Source of the DNA: Bedellia somnulentella
Taxonomy: Eukaryota; Arthropoda; Insecta; Lepidoptera; Bedelliidae
DNA: 64,000 bases
Reading direction: 5' to 3'
Assembly: GCA_963576735.1 (NCBI GenBank)
Contig: OY755174.1
Coordinates: 6,820,001 to 6,884,000 of the forward strand
The notes below the pieces were generated by a model. The model was given only the letters and a program-made list of their open reading frames with translations. It did no database searches and was not told where the DNA came from. The translations under genes and the position numbers were made by a program. Of the stretch, positions 52,643-63,719 are shown in pieces (position 1 is the stretch's first letter; every line of letters starts with the position of its first letter).

Positions 52643-53860
52643 TATTTATTTATTTATTTATTTATTATATAAGGATCATCAACAGCAACACATATTATAT
52701 AGTAAGTTGAAACAGTACAGTAAATAAGGCCAATAACAGATGATCACAAGTTAAAACAAGATACACACACAGTTAATTCAAAAGAAAAAAATATAATAAT
52801 AAACTTAACTATCTAAAGACATAATGAGTAACAACAGAAAAAGAAAAATATATGTATATATATATATGTAAAAATGCTAAACAATTGAGAAAAGAATAAA
52901 ATTTAATATTATTGATAATTGATGATACTTGAATGATAATGTGTGTGGTGTGTGTAATGTGTGTTATGATGTGTGAGTGTGTATATGAGAATGTGAGTGT
53001 CTGTATGTGAATGTGATTGTATTGATATGCATAAACGTTATATAATAGTAAAAACCTTATTTAAATAATATGACATAGAAATGGTTAGATCTACCTAAAC
53101 AACTATAGCGTCTAGAACCAAGCGTTTGAAAATAGACTTGCTATGTGCAAACGGATCGAGGGAATAAAAATATTTGTTGTACTCATCTAAAATTCGTTGA
53201 ATGGGCGCGTTATGAGCATAGTTGGTTCTAGCAAAAGGTAGGTGAAACAATTTTCTAAAAGTATGGCGAGTTCTGAGCGCAGGCGTGTTTAGTCCAATTT
53301 GGGAAACTACGTTGGGACAATCCATCCGACCACTCAAAACATCATGCAGAACTAACATGTCTAAAAGAATGCGGCGCTGGTCAAGTTGTAATATTTTGTG
53401 ATGTTTGCATGACGTTTCGTAGGTGCAGTCCCATCGTTTAGTTCTGAAGTCCAAGTGACGTATAAATATGCGCTGTATCGACTCAATCATTTGAATATAC
53501 TTTAGATAATGCGGGGACCAAATAGAAGAAGCGAATTCTAGAACACTACGTACATATGCGTAATAATAAGATTTTATACAATTAAGATCATTAAAAGGCT
53601 CACATACCCTCATAACAAAGCCCAAACTACGATAAGCGCGATTGGTGATATCGTCTATATGATTTTCAAAAGTGAGCTTCGAATCCAAGGTGACTCCTAG
53701 ATCTTTCACGGAGTTAACTCGTTTTATTGGCTGGTTATCTAAGTAGTAGGTATGCTGGATAGGTCGAAGGTTGCGTGAAAAAGATATTTGAACGCACTTT
53801 GAAACGCTAACGTTTATTTTGTTGGCTTTGTAATACGCTGCCAAGTTATCGAGATCCCTT
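52643..53860 (-). mobile_element. 5'-truncated Jockey/CR1-like LINE
   Basis: Inserted in the MITE with tgagtt on both sides (52637-52642 and 53861-53866). (TAAA)n tail at the left, a GT-rich 3' region, and the ORF fragment below. Confidence 0.85.
53095..53844 (-). pseudogene. LINE RT C-terminal part, 249 codons
   Basis: Reads KINVSVSKCVQISFSR, VNSVKDLGVTLDSKLTFENH, YAYVRSVLEFASSIWSPHY and HHKILQLDQRRILLDMLVLH, the region following motif C in Jockey-type LINEs; related to the one at 8524. It is open to its stop; everything before is truncated. Confidence 0.85.
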
Positions 53861-54194
53861 TGAGTTCACATGTATGTTATGCCAGTGGAGCCTATACGGT
53901 TTTTATGAAAACAAAGCATGTTCCAATTCAATTTTTTTCATCATATTTATCAACAAATTATTAAAATGTTAAACATCAAATTTTAACACCATGAACTAAT
54001 CACCAACATATATTTTATTCATGTCATATCAATATCATCAAATCAGACTTTATAGAATTTCCAAACAATCAATATCAACCTATTTTTCCGGGGACGCCCT
54101 TAAGTATAAGACAGTTTATTTTCCTCAACAAAACCGACAAAATAAAGTCGTTACTTTTGACAAAAATGTTTCGATATTATTTAAGTTAACTTAC

Positions 54195-56207
54195 GTGGAA
54201 GCATTTCCCAGGCAGCTCTACCTAAAATAAAATAAAAGATTATGTATAGACAAAGATACGCCCCGGGTATTACCGATTCGGTATAAAATCTAGACACGCT
54301 TAACATTGGCAAAACAATATGAAACAATTGCGTACAAAATATGTTTACATAAGATCACAAAACATTGCTAAAACCAACAAAATAATATTATGTGCATTAG
54401 TACTGCTCTCTAAAATTGTGTTATTCTTTCTTTCTTGTTCAAAGAAAGAATAACACCATTTCAGAGAGCTGTCGAAAGTTATCAATACAGAATTAAATTC
54501 TTCTATTATACTCCCCTATCAATGCGTAACAATTTATGAAAATAATGTGGTATACCTTAATCCACAATTGTAGGTTTGGTCTATCTAAGATTCAACTATC
54601 TTGACAGGAGGTTTAAACTTTTCATTTCCGCACTAACAAAAAACATTACGAAAAAAATACTTACTCTTGTTTTTGGCGTCACTGGCAAGATGTTTTGACG
54701 CAACTTCAATCATTTCTGAAATAATAGAAACACTATTGTCTTATACAAATATCGATTAGCTTCAGTATCAGATTCGTGAGCAAGTATTTAAATGTCACTA
54801 CAACATACTCGTACATATACTCACGACCATAAATCACAAAAAGGTGTAGCCAGAGCTTAAGAGCTAGAAACTCCTCAGCCACATTTGTAAGTTGATAGGG
54901 GACAAGATGGTAGAAATAAAGCATTGTTGGTGACGGGTCTCCAACCGCATCGCCCTAAAATCCACTTAAAAAGCCCCTTACCCTTAGTTGCCTCTTACGA
55001 CACCCACGGGTAGAAAGGGGTAGTGACATTATAAGCCAGCACTACACGGCAAAAATATGTCGAATTTCATAAAGTTGTGTCTCTTTTTAAAGTATTTCCT
55101 TTTTTTTAAGATTATGCACTTACTGGTCATGGGTTTATTCAACCTTTGCGGAGTATCGGGTCGGACGTCTATTGCTAACTTATCCTCCAATAGCTTAGTA
55201 CCCATGGAGTACTTGGGCTTCTTATTAAATTTCTCTGCTTGTTTTAGGCTAAAAATAAAATAAACATTAAATCAAATACATCCTTTTGTTGTCAACCCCG
55301 TAAACTTGTTAACATGGATGGGGAAGGTGGTTGTTTTTTCATTACTGGTCCATTATTGTTCTTTGTCATAACTTGGAAGACATTTTAAATTAACCTATCG
55401 GTCGCCCTCAGTGCAGCACACTTGACACGAAATTGACTAAAAACACTTCAGGGGGTGAGATTTAGTCGGCGGAAATACATTGACAAATATTTAACACTAG
55501 CTGACCCGACAGACTTCGTACTGTAAATTTGCTACTGCCAAAACTTTAGGCGTTTTTTACGGTACTCTGAATTCCGTGAATGTTTTATTGGTCATATTTT
55601 TTCGGGATAAAAAGTATCCTATGTTATACTTTGAATCATTATCTAGCATTCTGCTAACTTTCATTCATATACATTCTGTAATTGAGAAGCCTTTTTACCT
55701 CAAACATCTAAACTTACACATTTATAATATTAATAGTATTAAATTGGATTTCACCTTATATCTTTTAGCTAAAAGTATATATATAATGAACTTACTTCTC
55801 ACTCCCCTCTTGATAAGTATTGGAGTATTCAGGATGTTTCTGCACGTACTCCATGCCTTTTGCATCCATTGTTTTCATTAATATATTGAAAGCCTCCAAT
55901 TTATCTCCTTGAAATGAAAAGTTATATTAAATAAAACAATAAATCCAATCCACTTGTCGATTACCACAAAAAAATAAATTATTACTTGAAAAATCTCTGT
56001 TAATCGGTAACTCATGGGATTACTGATATTTAGTAAAAGTTAGGCTATCGTTGTTCCTCAAAAAAATAATTACCTTTTAATCTACGGGCAGCACTTCCTG
56101 AAATAAAATGAATATTTTTGGTACATTAATACAGCAATAAAGAATATTTAAACAATTCAATTTTAATATTAAAATAATCATAACTTACCAGGACCACCTG
56201 GACCGCC
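54195..56207 (-). CDS. Modular gene exons 1-6, second copy
   Basis: Six exons with the lengths and phases of copy 1: 56189-56207 (19), 56074-56097 (24), 55796-55907 (112), 55124-55248 (125), 54665-54715 (51), 54195-54221 (27). Coding changes are few. No counterpart of exon 7 follows: the chain runs into the MITE/LINE/Gypsy cluster. Either this is the other allele of exons 1-6 or a real exon duplication. Confidence 0.7.
54801..55050 (-). repeat. RTE-tailed SINE copy, complete
   Basis: Equivalent of 42231-42429 without its deletion, so the insertion predates separation of the copies. Confidence 0.9.
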
Positions 56208-56586
56208 CTGTAATGCAAAATAAATATATTAGCGATATTCTTTTAATAATGGAAAAAAAGTGATAATAACACAAAATACTCTACTTTGGCATATCATATC
56301 ACACATACATAAGGTAACTACTAAATTAGGTACAAAAAACCATCTTTCATTCTCAGCTTTTCAAACGAACACAAAATTTCTTAGTTTTATAAAACAATTA
56401 CAATTAACGAAAATGAAAAATGGTTTTTCCAAAATAATAGTAACATTTGTTTACCTTAGAGTTGTTGTGTTCGGTAAGCAAAGAGAGAATAAAAGAGGTT
56501 CATTGAAATATATCATTTATTAAATTAATGTGTATGCATATTTTTATCGAGTTTATATTTTCTATTTTTTGTGATGTATAAATATT

Positions 56587-56670
56587 TCAAGTAGGTGCTG
56601 TTGGTTCTATTCTGTCTTTATCGTTGTATCGTATCCAGGCAAGTATCCCGAACCCCAAGTTCTTCGAAAC
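56587..56670 (-). CDS. Possible alternative terminal exon, copy 2
   Basis: Same 27 codons and TGA as 45220-45303; an AATAAA follows at 56516-56521. Confidence 0.55.
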   Translation of the reverse strand, partial: VSKNLGFGILAWIRYNDKDRIEPTAPT

Positions 56671-57565
56671 CTATTGATGAAATAAAAGCATTTAACCCCG
56701 TATTGTATATAAAACTCAAATAAGTGTATTAAAATAGTATGTTAGAAAATAAGTGGATAAAAAGAGCTCTCTCCTAAAATATAGGTATGTCGCAGTCATT
56801 TTGTAACTTCGTCGTCTGTTTATAAACGCATACAATTATGTCAAAATACATAGGGCATATTACGCAGATCTGTTAGCCTTTACTTAGTTAGTTTTAGTCG
56901 CAAAAATGAGTGGTGAGTGGTTAAATGTGGCTATTTAACGGTTATTTTTTACCGTTTATCGTGAAAACAAGAATTCAAAACCGTCTCGTGATTCATTTAA
57001 ATCTACCATCTACCAGACCACGTCTTATAGTTAGAGTAATAAAGTCCGCTGCATGCACGAATAAGCGCGAGCAAGAGCCTAATTATTATCCTAAGAATTA
57101 TATTAAACCTGTGCTTGAATTACAATTTATGGACTAAATAATTTTATTATTAATATTAGATAAGTCTTGATATTCTCCACTTGTGTGACTTTCAGACTCA
57201 CTATCAAAAATATCAACCCAACACTGATCCCGTAAACTAGACAGCTGTGCGATACGGATCCTATGATGGACATGGACTTACTATATAGGTGGACACTGGT
57301 AATAATAAAGAGCAACAGTAAAAAATTGTGAATGAAAATTCTCTGTTTTATGAAGAGCGGATGTGTGAGAGTGATTTTTAATATCTATCTACCAACGATA
57401 ATAGAGATGTACGAAGGTGCAATGTAAGTCACTAAAATTGAATTTAGGGAAAAATATAATACAAGTGTTTTCTTATTTGCAGCTATATCTAAGAATGATG
57501 TAAGATTAAGTTTGTATAATGAATGTCATGCGTAAGTATACACTTTGAAAAATGTAATAACTTAC

Positions 57566-57594
57566 AAATATTCCTTGCATTTCTCTCAGTACCT
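57566..57594 (-). CDS. Upstream exon, copy 2
   Basis: 29 nt, EVLREMQGIF again, with two nucleotide differences to copy 1. Confidence 0.6.
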
Positions 57595-57644
57595 CTGTAA
57601 ACAATATAACATCATGAGCATGTTGAGTAAAATTGAACCACTTT

Positions 57645-57745
57645 ACATACATACATATACTAATGGCTATAAATCCCTAAAAAGGGTAGCCAGAGCTTCA
57701 GAATCAGAAAATTTTACAGCCATTTTTAGAAGTCAAGTGTTAAGT
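57645..57745 (-). repeat. RTE-tailed SINE 3' fragment, copy 2
   Basis: Equivalent of 46549-46640. Confidence 0.8.
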
Positions 57746-58222
57746 AACCACTTCATAATACAAATCAATTAAAGAAAGAAAAATTTCGACCAGCAGGACT
57801 TGAACCCGCGATATCCCGGTGCACTGCACTGCACTGTTGCGAAATTTGTCTTTCCTTGCTTCTTAACGCCTTACTGGTGTTATGTGATTTTATAATAATA
57901 AAAAAAACATAGCATAATATAGCTTTACTTTTTGCAAATAAGGGATACTTAAATGTTTTTTTTTTATATTATGTTAGGCCCGAAGAACGTACAATACCAT
58001 ATTCATCATCATATATAAGGATACCATATGTTATTTCCGCTCCTCAAAAAATATAATAATGCTCATATAAATAAAATTGAAGAATAAGAAAAATAAATTC
58101 GATATTAATTTCGCCCTTACTGAAGATTTAAGCCGCAATTTTCGGAATTAAGTATCGGCTTAAAGCAGTCATTCTCTGGCTTTTCTTTAGAGATTGCATT
58201 GAATGAAATTAAATAAAATTAC

Positions 58223-58241
58223 CACCCTGTGTTTGATACTG
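58223..58241 (-). CDS. Upstream microexon, copy 2
   Basis: 19 nt, QYQTQG plus one base. Confidence 0.55.
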
Positions 58242-58336
58242 CTGCACAAACTACAACATATTTATTAAATTTGACGAAAAAAATATATAAAAAAACAAAA
58301 TAGTCAAAAAAATTATAAAAAAAATACTAAAATTAC

Positions 58337-58606
58337 CTCTTTATGCTTTGTTTGGTGGTTCTTGTTCAGTTTTTTTGTTAATAGTTGTTTCTTGTTCAGT
58401 TTTTTGGTTAATAGTTGTTTCTTGTTCAGTTTTTTTGGTACTTGTTGGTTCGGGATTGGCAGTTGGGGGGTTTTCTTGGGGCGTTTTTTGAGAGTGGCTG
58501 CTTGGTGGTGCTGATAGATTGGATCCTTCTCCGGAAATACGCGATTTTGACGATGACGCCGATTTTGTTGGGGTTGACAATCCCGAACAATAACATTTCT
58601 GCACTT
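58337..58606 (-). CDS. Upstream exon with two usable frames, copy 2
   Basis: Equivalent of 47493-47762. Frame A has INQK for INKK and PTANP for PTPNP, and still ends NKA-stop; frame B has silent changes at those sites. Confidence 0.5.
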
Positions 58607-58958
58607 CTTCATTGGAAAGAAATGAGATTATTGTGAAAACCAGATCCATAAACTTAAAATAATTCATAGTGCAGCGTAGTTCAAATCCTTTATTTTTCAA
58701 ACCAGTCACTTTTAAACTTCATAATTTACGTACCTTTTGCTGTAGTGTCACCCCGAGACCAATGGACGGCGTAATAAATTAAATGAAATTCCAGACAATT
58801 GTTCAAAATTTTGAAAATACGCGCTTTCCCAAATCTCGGTGTCACAACTTACGCAAACTATGAGGTCACAAACTTTGAACAATTGCCTTGATTTTCAAAG
58901 TCTTACCTCAAACCATAGGACTTGAACTAATCTGTCCAACGTGCATCTATCTACATAC

Positions 58959-59034
58959 CTTCGTCCTCATCTTTATCCATTATTAGTTGTCTGTCTTCAG
59001 CATCAGCTAATATTTGTTGCATCCAACAAGCAAT
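58959..59034 (-). CDS. Most 5' exon seen of the locus
   Basis: 76 nt between attgttttttag and gtatgtag; only one frame is open: IACWMQQILADAEDRQLIMD then KDEDE. Phase 0 to 1, which enters frame A of the next exon. It exists only beside copy 2, because copy 1 is cut by the gap. Confidence 0.6.
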
Positions 59035-59370
59035 CTAAAAAACAATAGACATTATCGATATTTTTTTACAATTTTTTATACATACTTAAAGAAGCTATAA
59101 AGACTTAACATACGAATTACACTTCATAGGCTAAAGACTACCCATTATATGGAAGAATATTAAAAACATTGGACAGGAAGTTCAAGCATTCGTAACGTGA
59201 TATTTATGCAAACCTAAGCAAAGAAATAACCCTTTAAATACTAGTAAGCTCAAAAGCAAAACAGATAATCTTAGATGTGTGATTTCCAAGGGGCCCCACC
59301 GTCCGAAATACCAATTACAATGTTTGTTGCATCTCTTGTAATCTCGTTAGAATGTCCCAATTAAAATAAT

Positions 59371-59518
59371 ATACATACATACATACATACATATACTCAC
59401 GGCTATGAATCCCTGGAAGGGGTAACCAGAGCTAGGGAATCAGAAATTCCTCAGCCACTTTTGGAAGTTGCGTGGGGAAAAGATGGTGAAATAAAGGTTT
59501 TTGGTGATGGGTCTCCAA
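59371..59518 (-). repeat. RTE-tailed SINE fragment abutting an RTE tail
   Basis: Minus-strand copy from (CATA)n tail to gatgggtctccaac; its head half is replaced by the RTE that begins at 59519, so that LINE either inserted here or recombined with it. Confidence 0.85.
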
Positions 59519-59537
59519 CACACATATACTCACGCCA

Positions 59538-60266
59538 TTAATTCCCATTGGGGTAGGCAGAGACTATCGATCGCCACTTCGTACGATCCTGACAAATCTC
59601 TCTAGCTTCGTTTACATCCATCAATCTTTTCATACATGCTCTTTTATTCTTCAAACTTCGGACGCCAGCCTTTTTGAGCACACTCTCAATTTGGTCCAAG
59701 TGTGTTCTCCGTGGTCGTCCTCTACTAACATTACCATCCACACTAGCTCTATAGATCCCTTTTACCAATTTTCTATCATCCATTCTCTCTATGTGCCCAA
59801 ACCATCTCAACATTCCTTTTTCTATCTTTCTTACAATATCATCTTTCACACCACACTTTTCACGAATAACACTATTTCTCACTCGGTCACACAATCTAAC
59901 ATTACAAATTTTTCTGAGGGACCTCATCTCTACTGCATTCACTCTGCTCTCATGCTTCTTCTGCCACACCCAACATTCGCTTCCATACATAAGCGTAGGA
60001 ACAAGAAAAGCATAATGCACAGCCATTCGGGCCTTTTCAGACACCGATTGACTGATCATTAGGCTATTCATTGCGCCATTTACCGCATTACCCTTTTTCA
60101 CTCTTCTTTCAATGTCTTCATCACATTTTCCATCCCTTGTAAACAAACTTCCCAGATATACAAACTCCTTCACCTGTTCCACATCCTTACCATCAATCGC
60201 AATCACGCATTCTGTCACATCTTCCTGTCTCTCAAAAACCATCGTTTTGGTCTTATCCACATTCAC
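59538..60266 (-). pseudogene. RTE RT, C-terminal part
   Basis: From MNVDKTKTMVFERQE through GSLFTRDGKCDEDIERR, KIEKGMLRWFGHIERMDD and TKWRSIVSAYPNGN to its natural stop. Supplies the 3' end that the other copy lacks. Confidence 0.9.
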
Positions 60267-61059
60267 CCCTCATTCCCTTTCTTACAAAAGACTCACATGC
60301 AATATTCATCATCTCTTGCAACTCTTCTGCCGATGATGCAAGTAGCACTTGATCGTCAGCATACAAGAGGCATTTAATGATGAATCCACCCATTCTTAGT
60401 CCATAATCACTTTCACGCAACTCTGTCAAACAGTCATCCATGAACAAATTGAAGAGCCACGGAGAAGCTACACATCCCTGTTGGACACCCCTAGAGATTC
60501 CGAACCAGTCAGTGTTTTCCCCTTTTACTCTTACACATGCACTAGAATCCTCATAGAGTGATACCAATGCACGTATAAGTTGACTCCCCAAACCGAACTT
60601 GGATAACACCTCCCATAAACACTTTCTTACCACCCTATCATACGCCTTCTCTAAATCAATGAAGGAGCAATACACCTTTTGGTTCTTAGCTAAGAACTTT
60701 TCGGTGATGCTGCTTAGAGAGATGATTTGATCCATACATCCCATTCCTTTCCTAAATCCCGCTTGCACATCCCATATTTTCTCATCAGTTTCATTCATCA
60801 CTCTTTCAATCAGTACCTTAGCATACAATTTACCAACAATGCTGAGTAAGATGTTGCCGCGGTAGTTTTTAGCCTCTTGGTGTGACCCCTTTCCTTTATA
60901 TAGAGGCACAATCACCGCCTTGCACCAGTCTCGTGGAACTTTGCCACTCGACCAGCATTTTTGGAAAAGGAAGTACAACCAAGAAGCCACCAACCCTTTA
61001 CCAGCCCTCAGCATTTCGATAGTAATTCTATCATACCCTGCCGCCTTCCCTACTTTCAT
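60253..61059 (-). pseudogene. RTE RT, core
   Basis: AVIVPLYKGKGSHQEAKNYR, FIDLEKAYDRVV, SRGVQQGCVASPWLFN and LLYADDQVLL. One-base shifts separate it from both neighbours (near 60258 and 61058). Confidence 0.9.
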
Positions 61060-61775
61060 ACTTTTGCTTTCATTATTTCTTCCATACTAATCTCACTGTC
61101 ACTGAAATCACCCATCTCCTCGTTCCAATCAACATTACTGTCGATTGGCGAAGAAATGGATGCATCCTCTTTTTCAAACAGTCCCTCAAAATAATTCTTC
61201 CATACCCGTTTCATGCTACTTTCATCCGTCGCCAATTCACACTGTTCATCTCTTATTACACTCACTCTCGTGTTTTGGGAAACTCCCTTTTCTTTCTGGA
61301 TATACTTCCAGAATAACATTTGGTTATTCCGGAAATTATCAGGAAGTTTCCTCTCACACCACTCTTGCAAATCCCGCTTTTTCTTTTCTATTTTCTTCTT
61401 CACCTCATTCTTAACTCTCTATTCATCTTCACTTTTCTGCACTACATCGTCAGTTACACTCGCATTCATCCGTTTACTAGCTTTAATCGCTAGTAAATCT
61501 AACCACGCTTTCTTCTTATCTCCAACCGCCTCTTTCACAACTTTATCCTACCAACTTGTTGGTGGTCTATTTGACCTTTTACACACTCCACAAACTTCCG
61601 TCGCACATTCAACCATCGTCGATTTGAGCACATCCCATACTTTTTCTATTTCCATTTCATCCTTCATCTCCACGCAACTTAGTCTATCATCCAATTTCCT
61701 CACGTATTCATCTCTGATATTTTCATCTTCTTGCAGTTTTTCCACTTTTATTCTCGCAAAATCCGTTGTTGACAC
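61056..61775 (-). pseudogene. RTE linker region, broken
   Basis: Pieces 61056-61403 (KKKIEKKKRDLQEWCERKLP ... WKYIQKEKGVSQ) and 61548-61775 (VEKLQEDENIRDEYVRK) in different frames, with a stop near 61549 where the other copy reads PTSWWDKDV. Confidence 0.8.
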
Positions 61776-61776
61776 T

Positions 61777-62548
61777 TTAGGCCTGCGACGCCAAACGCGT
61801 ACACAGACCCCTTAATCGTGATATAACGAGAAAGTGATCTGTGCCAACGTTCGTGCCCCTATAGACCCTGGTGTCAACAACCTTTGCTCTCAGCCTTTCA
61901 TCAACTATCACCAAATCAATCATACTTCTCTCGCTTCCCCTCTGTCTTGTATACATATGGATATCGTTGTGCTTAAACAACGTGTTTGTAACACAAAGAT
62001 TCCTCTCCAAACATACCTCAATCAATTTCTCACCATTCTCATTCATCCTTTGATCGCCAAACTTTCCTAAAACTCTTTCGCAACCGTTGCGTGACACACC
62101 AACCCAGCCATTAAAATCTCCTAACATTATAAGTCTCTCATTCTGATCACACCCATTCACAACATCGTCTAACAGATTCCAAAACTCCTCCCTCTCGGAT
62201 AGGGATTTAGACATGTCCGGAGCATAAGCGCAAATTATGCGCATCCGGACTAGTCCCAATTTCACCTTAATCCACAGGAGCCTTGGACTCACACATTCGT
62301 AATCTTTCATACACTGAGCCATCCTTTCAGATATCAGAAGTCCCACTCCTTGGCTAGCTCGGTCATTGTCAGCGACTCCAGACCAGATTGCTGTGATGTT
62401 GCCAAGTTGTGAAACTTCCTTTCCCTTACGCTTCGTCTCATTTAAACATAGAAAATCCAGTTTTCTCTCATTCATAATCATACATTACAATAAAATAATC
62501 ATACATACTTCATCTAATTTTTCAAACATTCCTCCACATACATTCATC
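61777..62548 (-). pseudogene. RTE endonuclease domain
   Basis: Start codon near 62546 (MNVCGGMFEKLDEVC), then a short duplication (tatgattat...) causing a stop at about 62485. The frame 61777-62481 carries FLCLNETKRKGKE, QGVGLLISERMAQCM, IMLGDFNGWVGVSRN, QRMNENGEKLIE, SERSMIDLVIVDERL and TDHFLVISRLRG, all endonuclease blocks. Confidence 0.85.
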
Positions 62549-62659
62549 GTACTGAAGCGGGTCTCTTTAGCCCACTTTTCGCCCCGTGAGAAACCATGGC
62601 GTGATGAGTGGCGAGCTACATCGCCGCCTCCGTGTTTATTAGAATTCGAACACATATTG

Positions 62660-63719
62660 TATTCTTGGTCGATCACAGAAATTGATACAGCGTGTGCAAA
62701 ACGCATGTGCACGTTTTTGTTTTCGTATCCCTCCTCGATCCCATGTCACTCCGTATTTGGACGACGCTAGACTATTGAAAATGCAGTCACGTAGGAAACT
62801 ACATCTTGCGACGCTGTTGTTCGGTGTAGTAAAGTTTGAAACTCCAAGATATTTATTTAATAAATTTCAATGGTCCAAGAGTAACTACCATTTTAAAAGC
62901 AGAGCTATCTTACCAATGCACCGCACGGCAGCGTTTCAAGGCAGTTTTAGGTTTGCGGCGTCTAAGTACTGGAATGACCTTCCCCCACCTATCCAAAATG
63001 CTCCCAGTAAGTACACTTTTAAGCGAAAGCTTAAAAACTACTTGCTGGTTAAGCAAAATCCTTCATTTATTCCAGCACGTCCTTGTTAACAATTATTTAT
63101 TTATTACCAAATCTGTTCTTGTATTTTATTAAATTTTCTTTGTTTATTTATTTTTTCCTTTTATTAAGTAAGTACTACAACATGTTGCTAATTAAAGTTT
63201 ACTATAACTATTATTTATTTATTACTTTATTAACATAACTGTTTTTACAGTTTGTCTGCAGGTGGAGTCTCTTATGTATTTATATTTATGTATTATGTAT
63301 GAATATTTTTAATATATAAATTATATGTGTAGTTTTTATACAATAATTTAGTAACGCGGTACTTTCTACTGCTATTATTTATACGAGTATGTTATAAGTT
63401 TTCTGTTTCATTATGATATTGTGACGTCTTTTCTTTTATATTTTTATTTTGGGGCTGACTGAAAATCAGTGTTGTGAGGTATTCATTTACTTCACAACGA
63501 TAATGCTGAGGCAGCTTCCAAATTCGTTGCTACTACGCAGGTTATACGGCTATAGTTTTTTTTTTCTTTTATATCTTGGAATTAGTGTGTATTATGATAT
63601 TGTCTTTTTATTATTATTTTTCTATGTGTTTGTATTTACTTATTTTTGTGCTGTGTCTTCCTTTGTACGTGTGTAGCAGCGAATAAATGTTTTTCTTTCT
63701 TCTTTCTTTTCTTTCTTTC
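62660..63719 (+). mobile_element. 5'-truncated LINE nested in the RTE 5' leader
   Basis: Flanked by tattg (62655-62659 and 63720-63724). Ends in AATAAATG and a (TTTC)n tail. The interrupted leader rejoins to match 29391-29450. Confidence 0.85.
62682..63089 (+). pseudogene. LINE C-terminal ORF, 135 codons
   Basis: IQRVQNACARFCFRIPPRSH, KLHLATLLFGVVKFETPRYL, HRTAAFQGSFRFAASKYWND and KRKLKNYLLVKQ, the C-terminal end of a CR1/Jockey-group LINE frequent in Lepidoptera. No RT motifs remain. Confidence 0.85.

Larger units (their letters stand above)
52525..54099. mobile_element. TTAA MITE, inverted copy, split by a LINE
   Basis: 53867-54099 and 52525-52642 are the reverse complement of 1552-1900. 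Its left end is lost at the Gypsy LTR. TTAA at 54100-54103 corresponds to the empty TTAA at 41532 of copy 1. Confidence 0.85.
54100..58842. repeat. Duplicated block, copy 2
   Basis: Counterpart of 41532-48002 with the same exons and intron order; no mariner and two fewer SINEs. To the right it continues past the point where copy 1 meets the gap. Confidence 0.9.

Noticed and set aside
59691..62770. Plus-strand ORFs opposite the second RTE
   Set aside because: Same antisense shadows as in the first copy.
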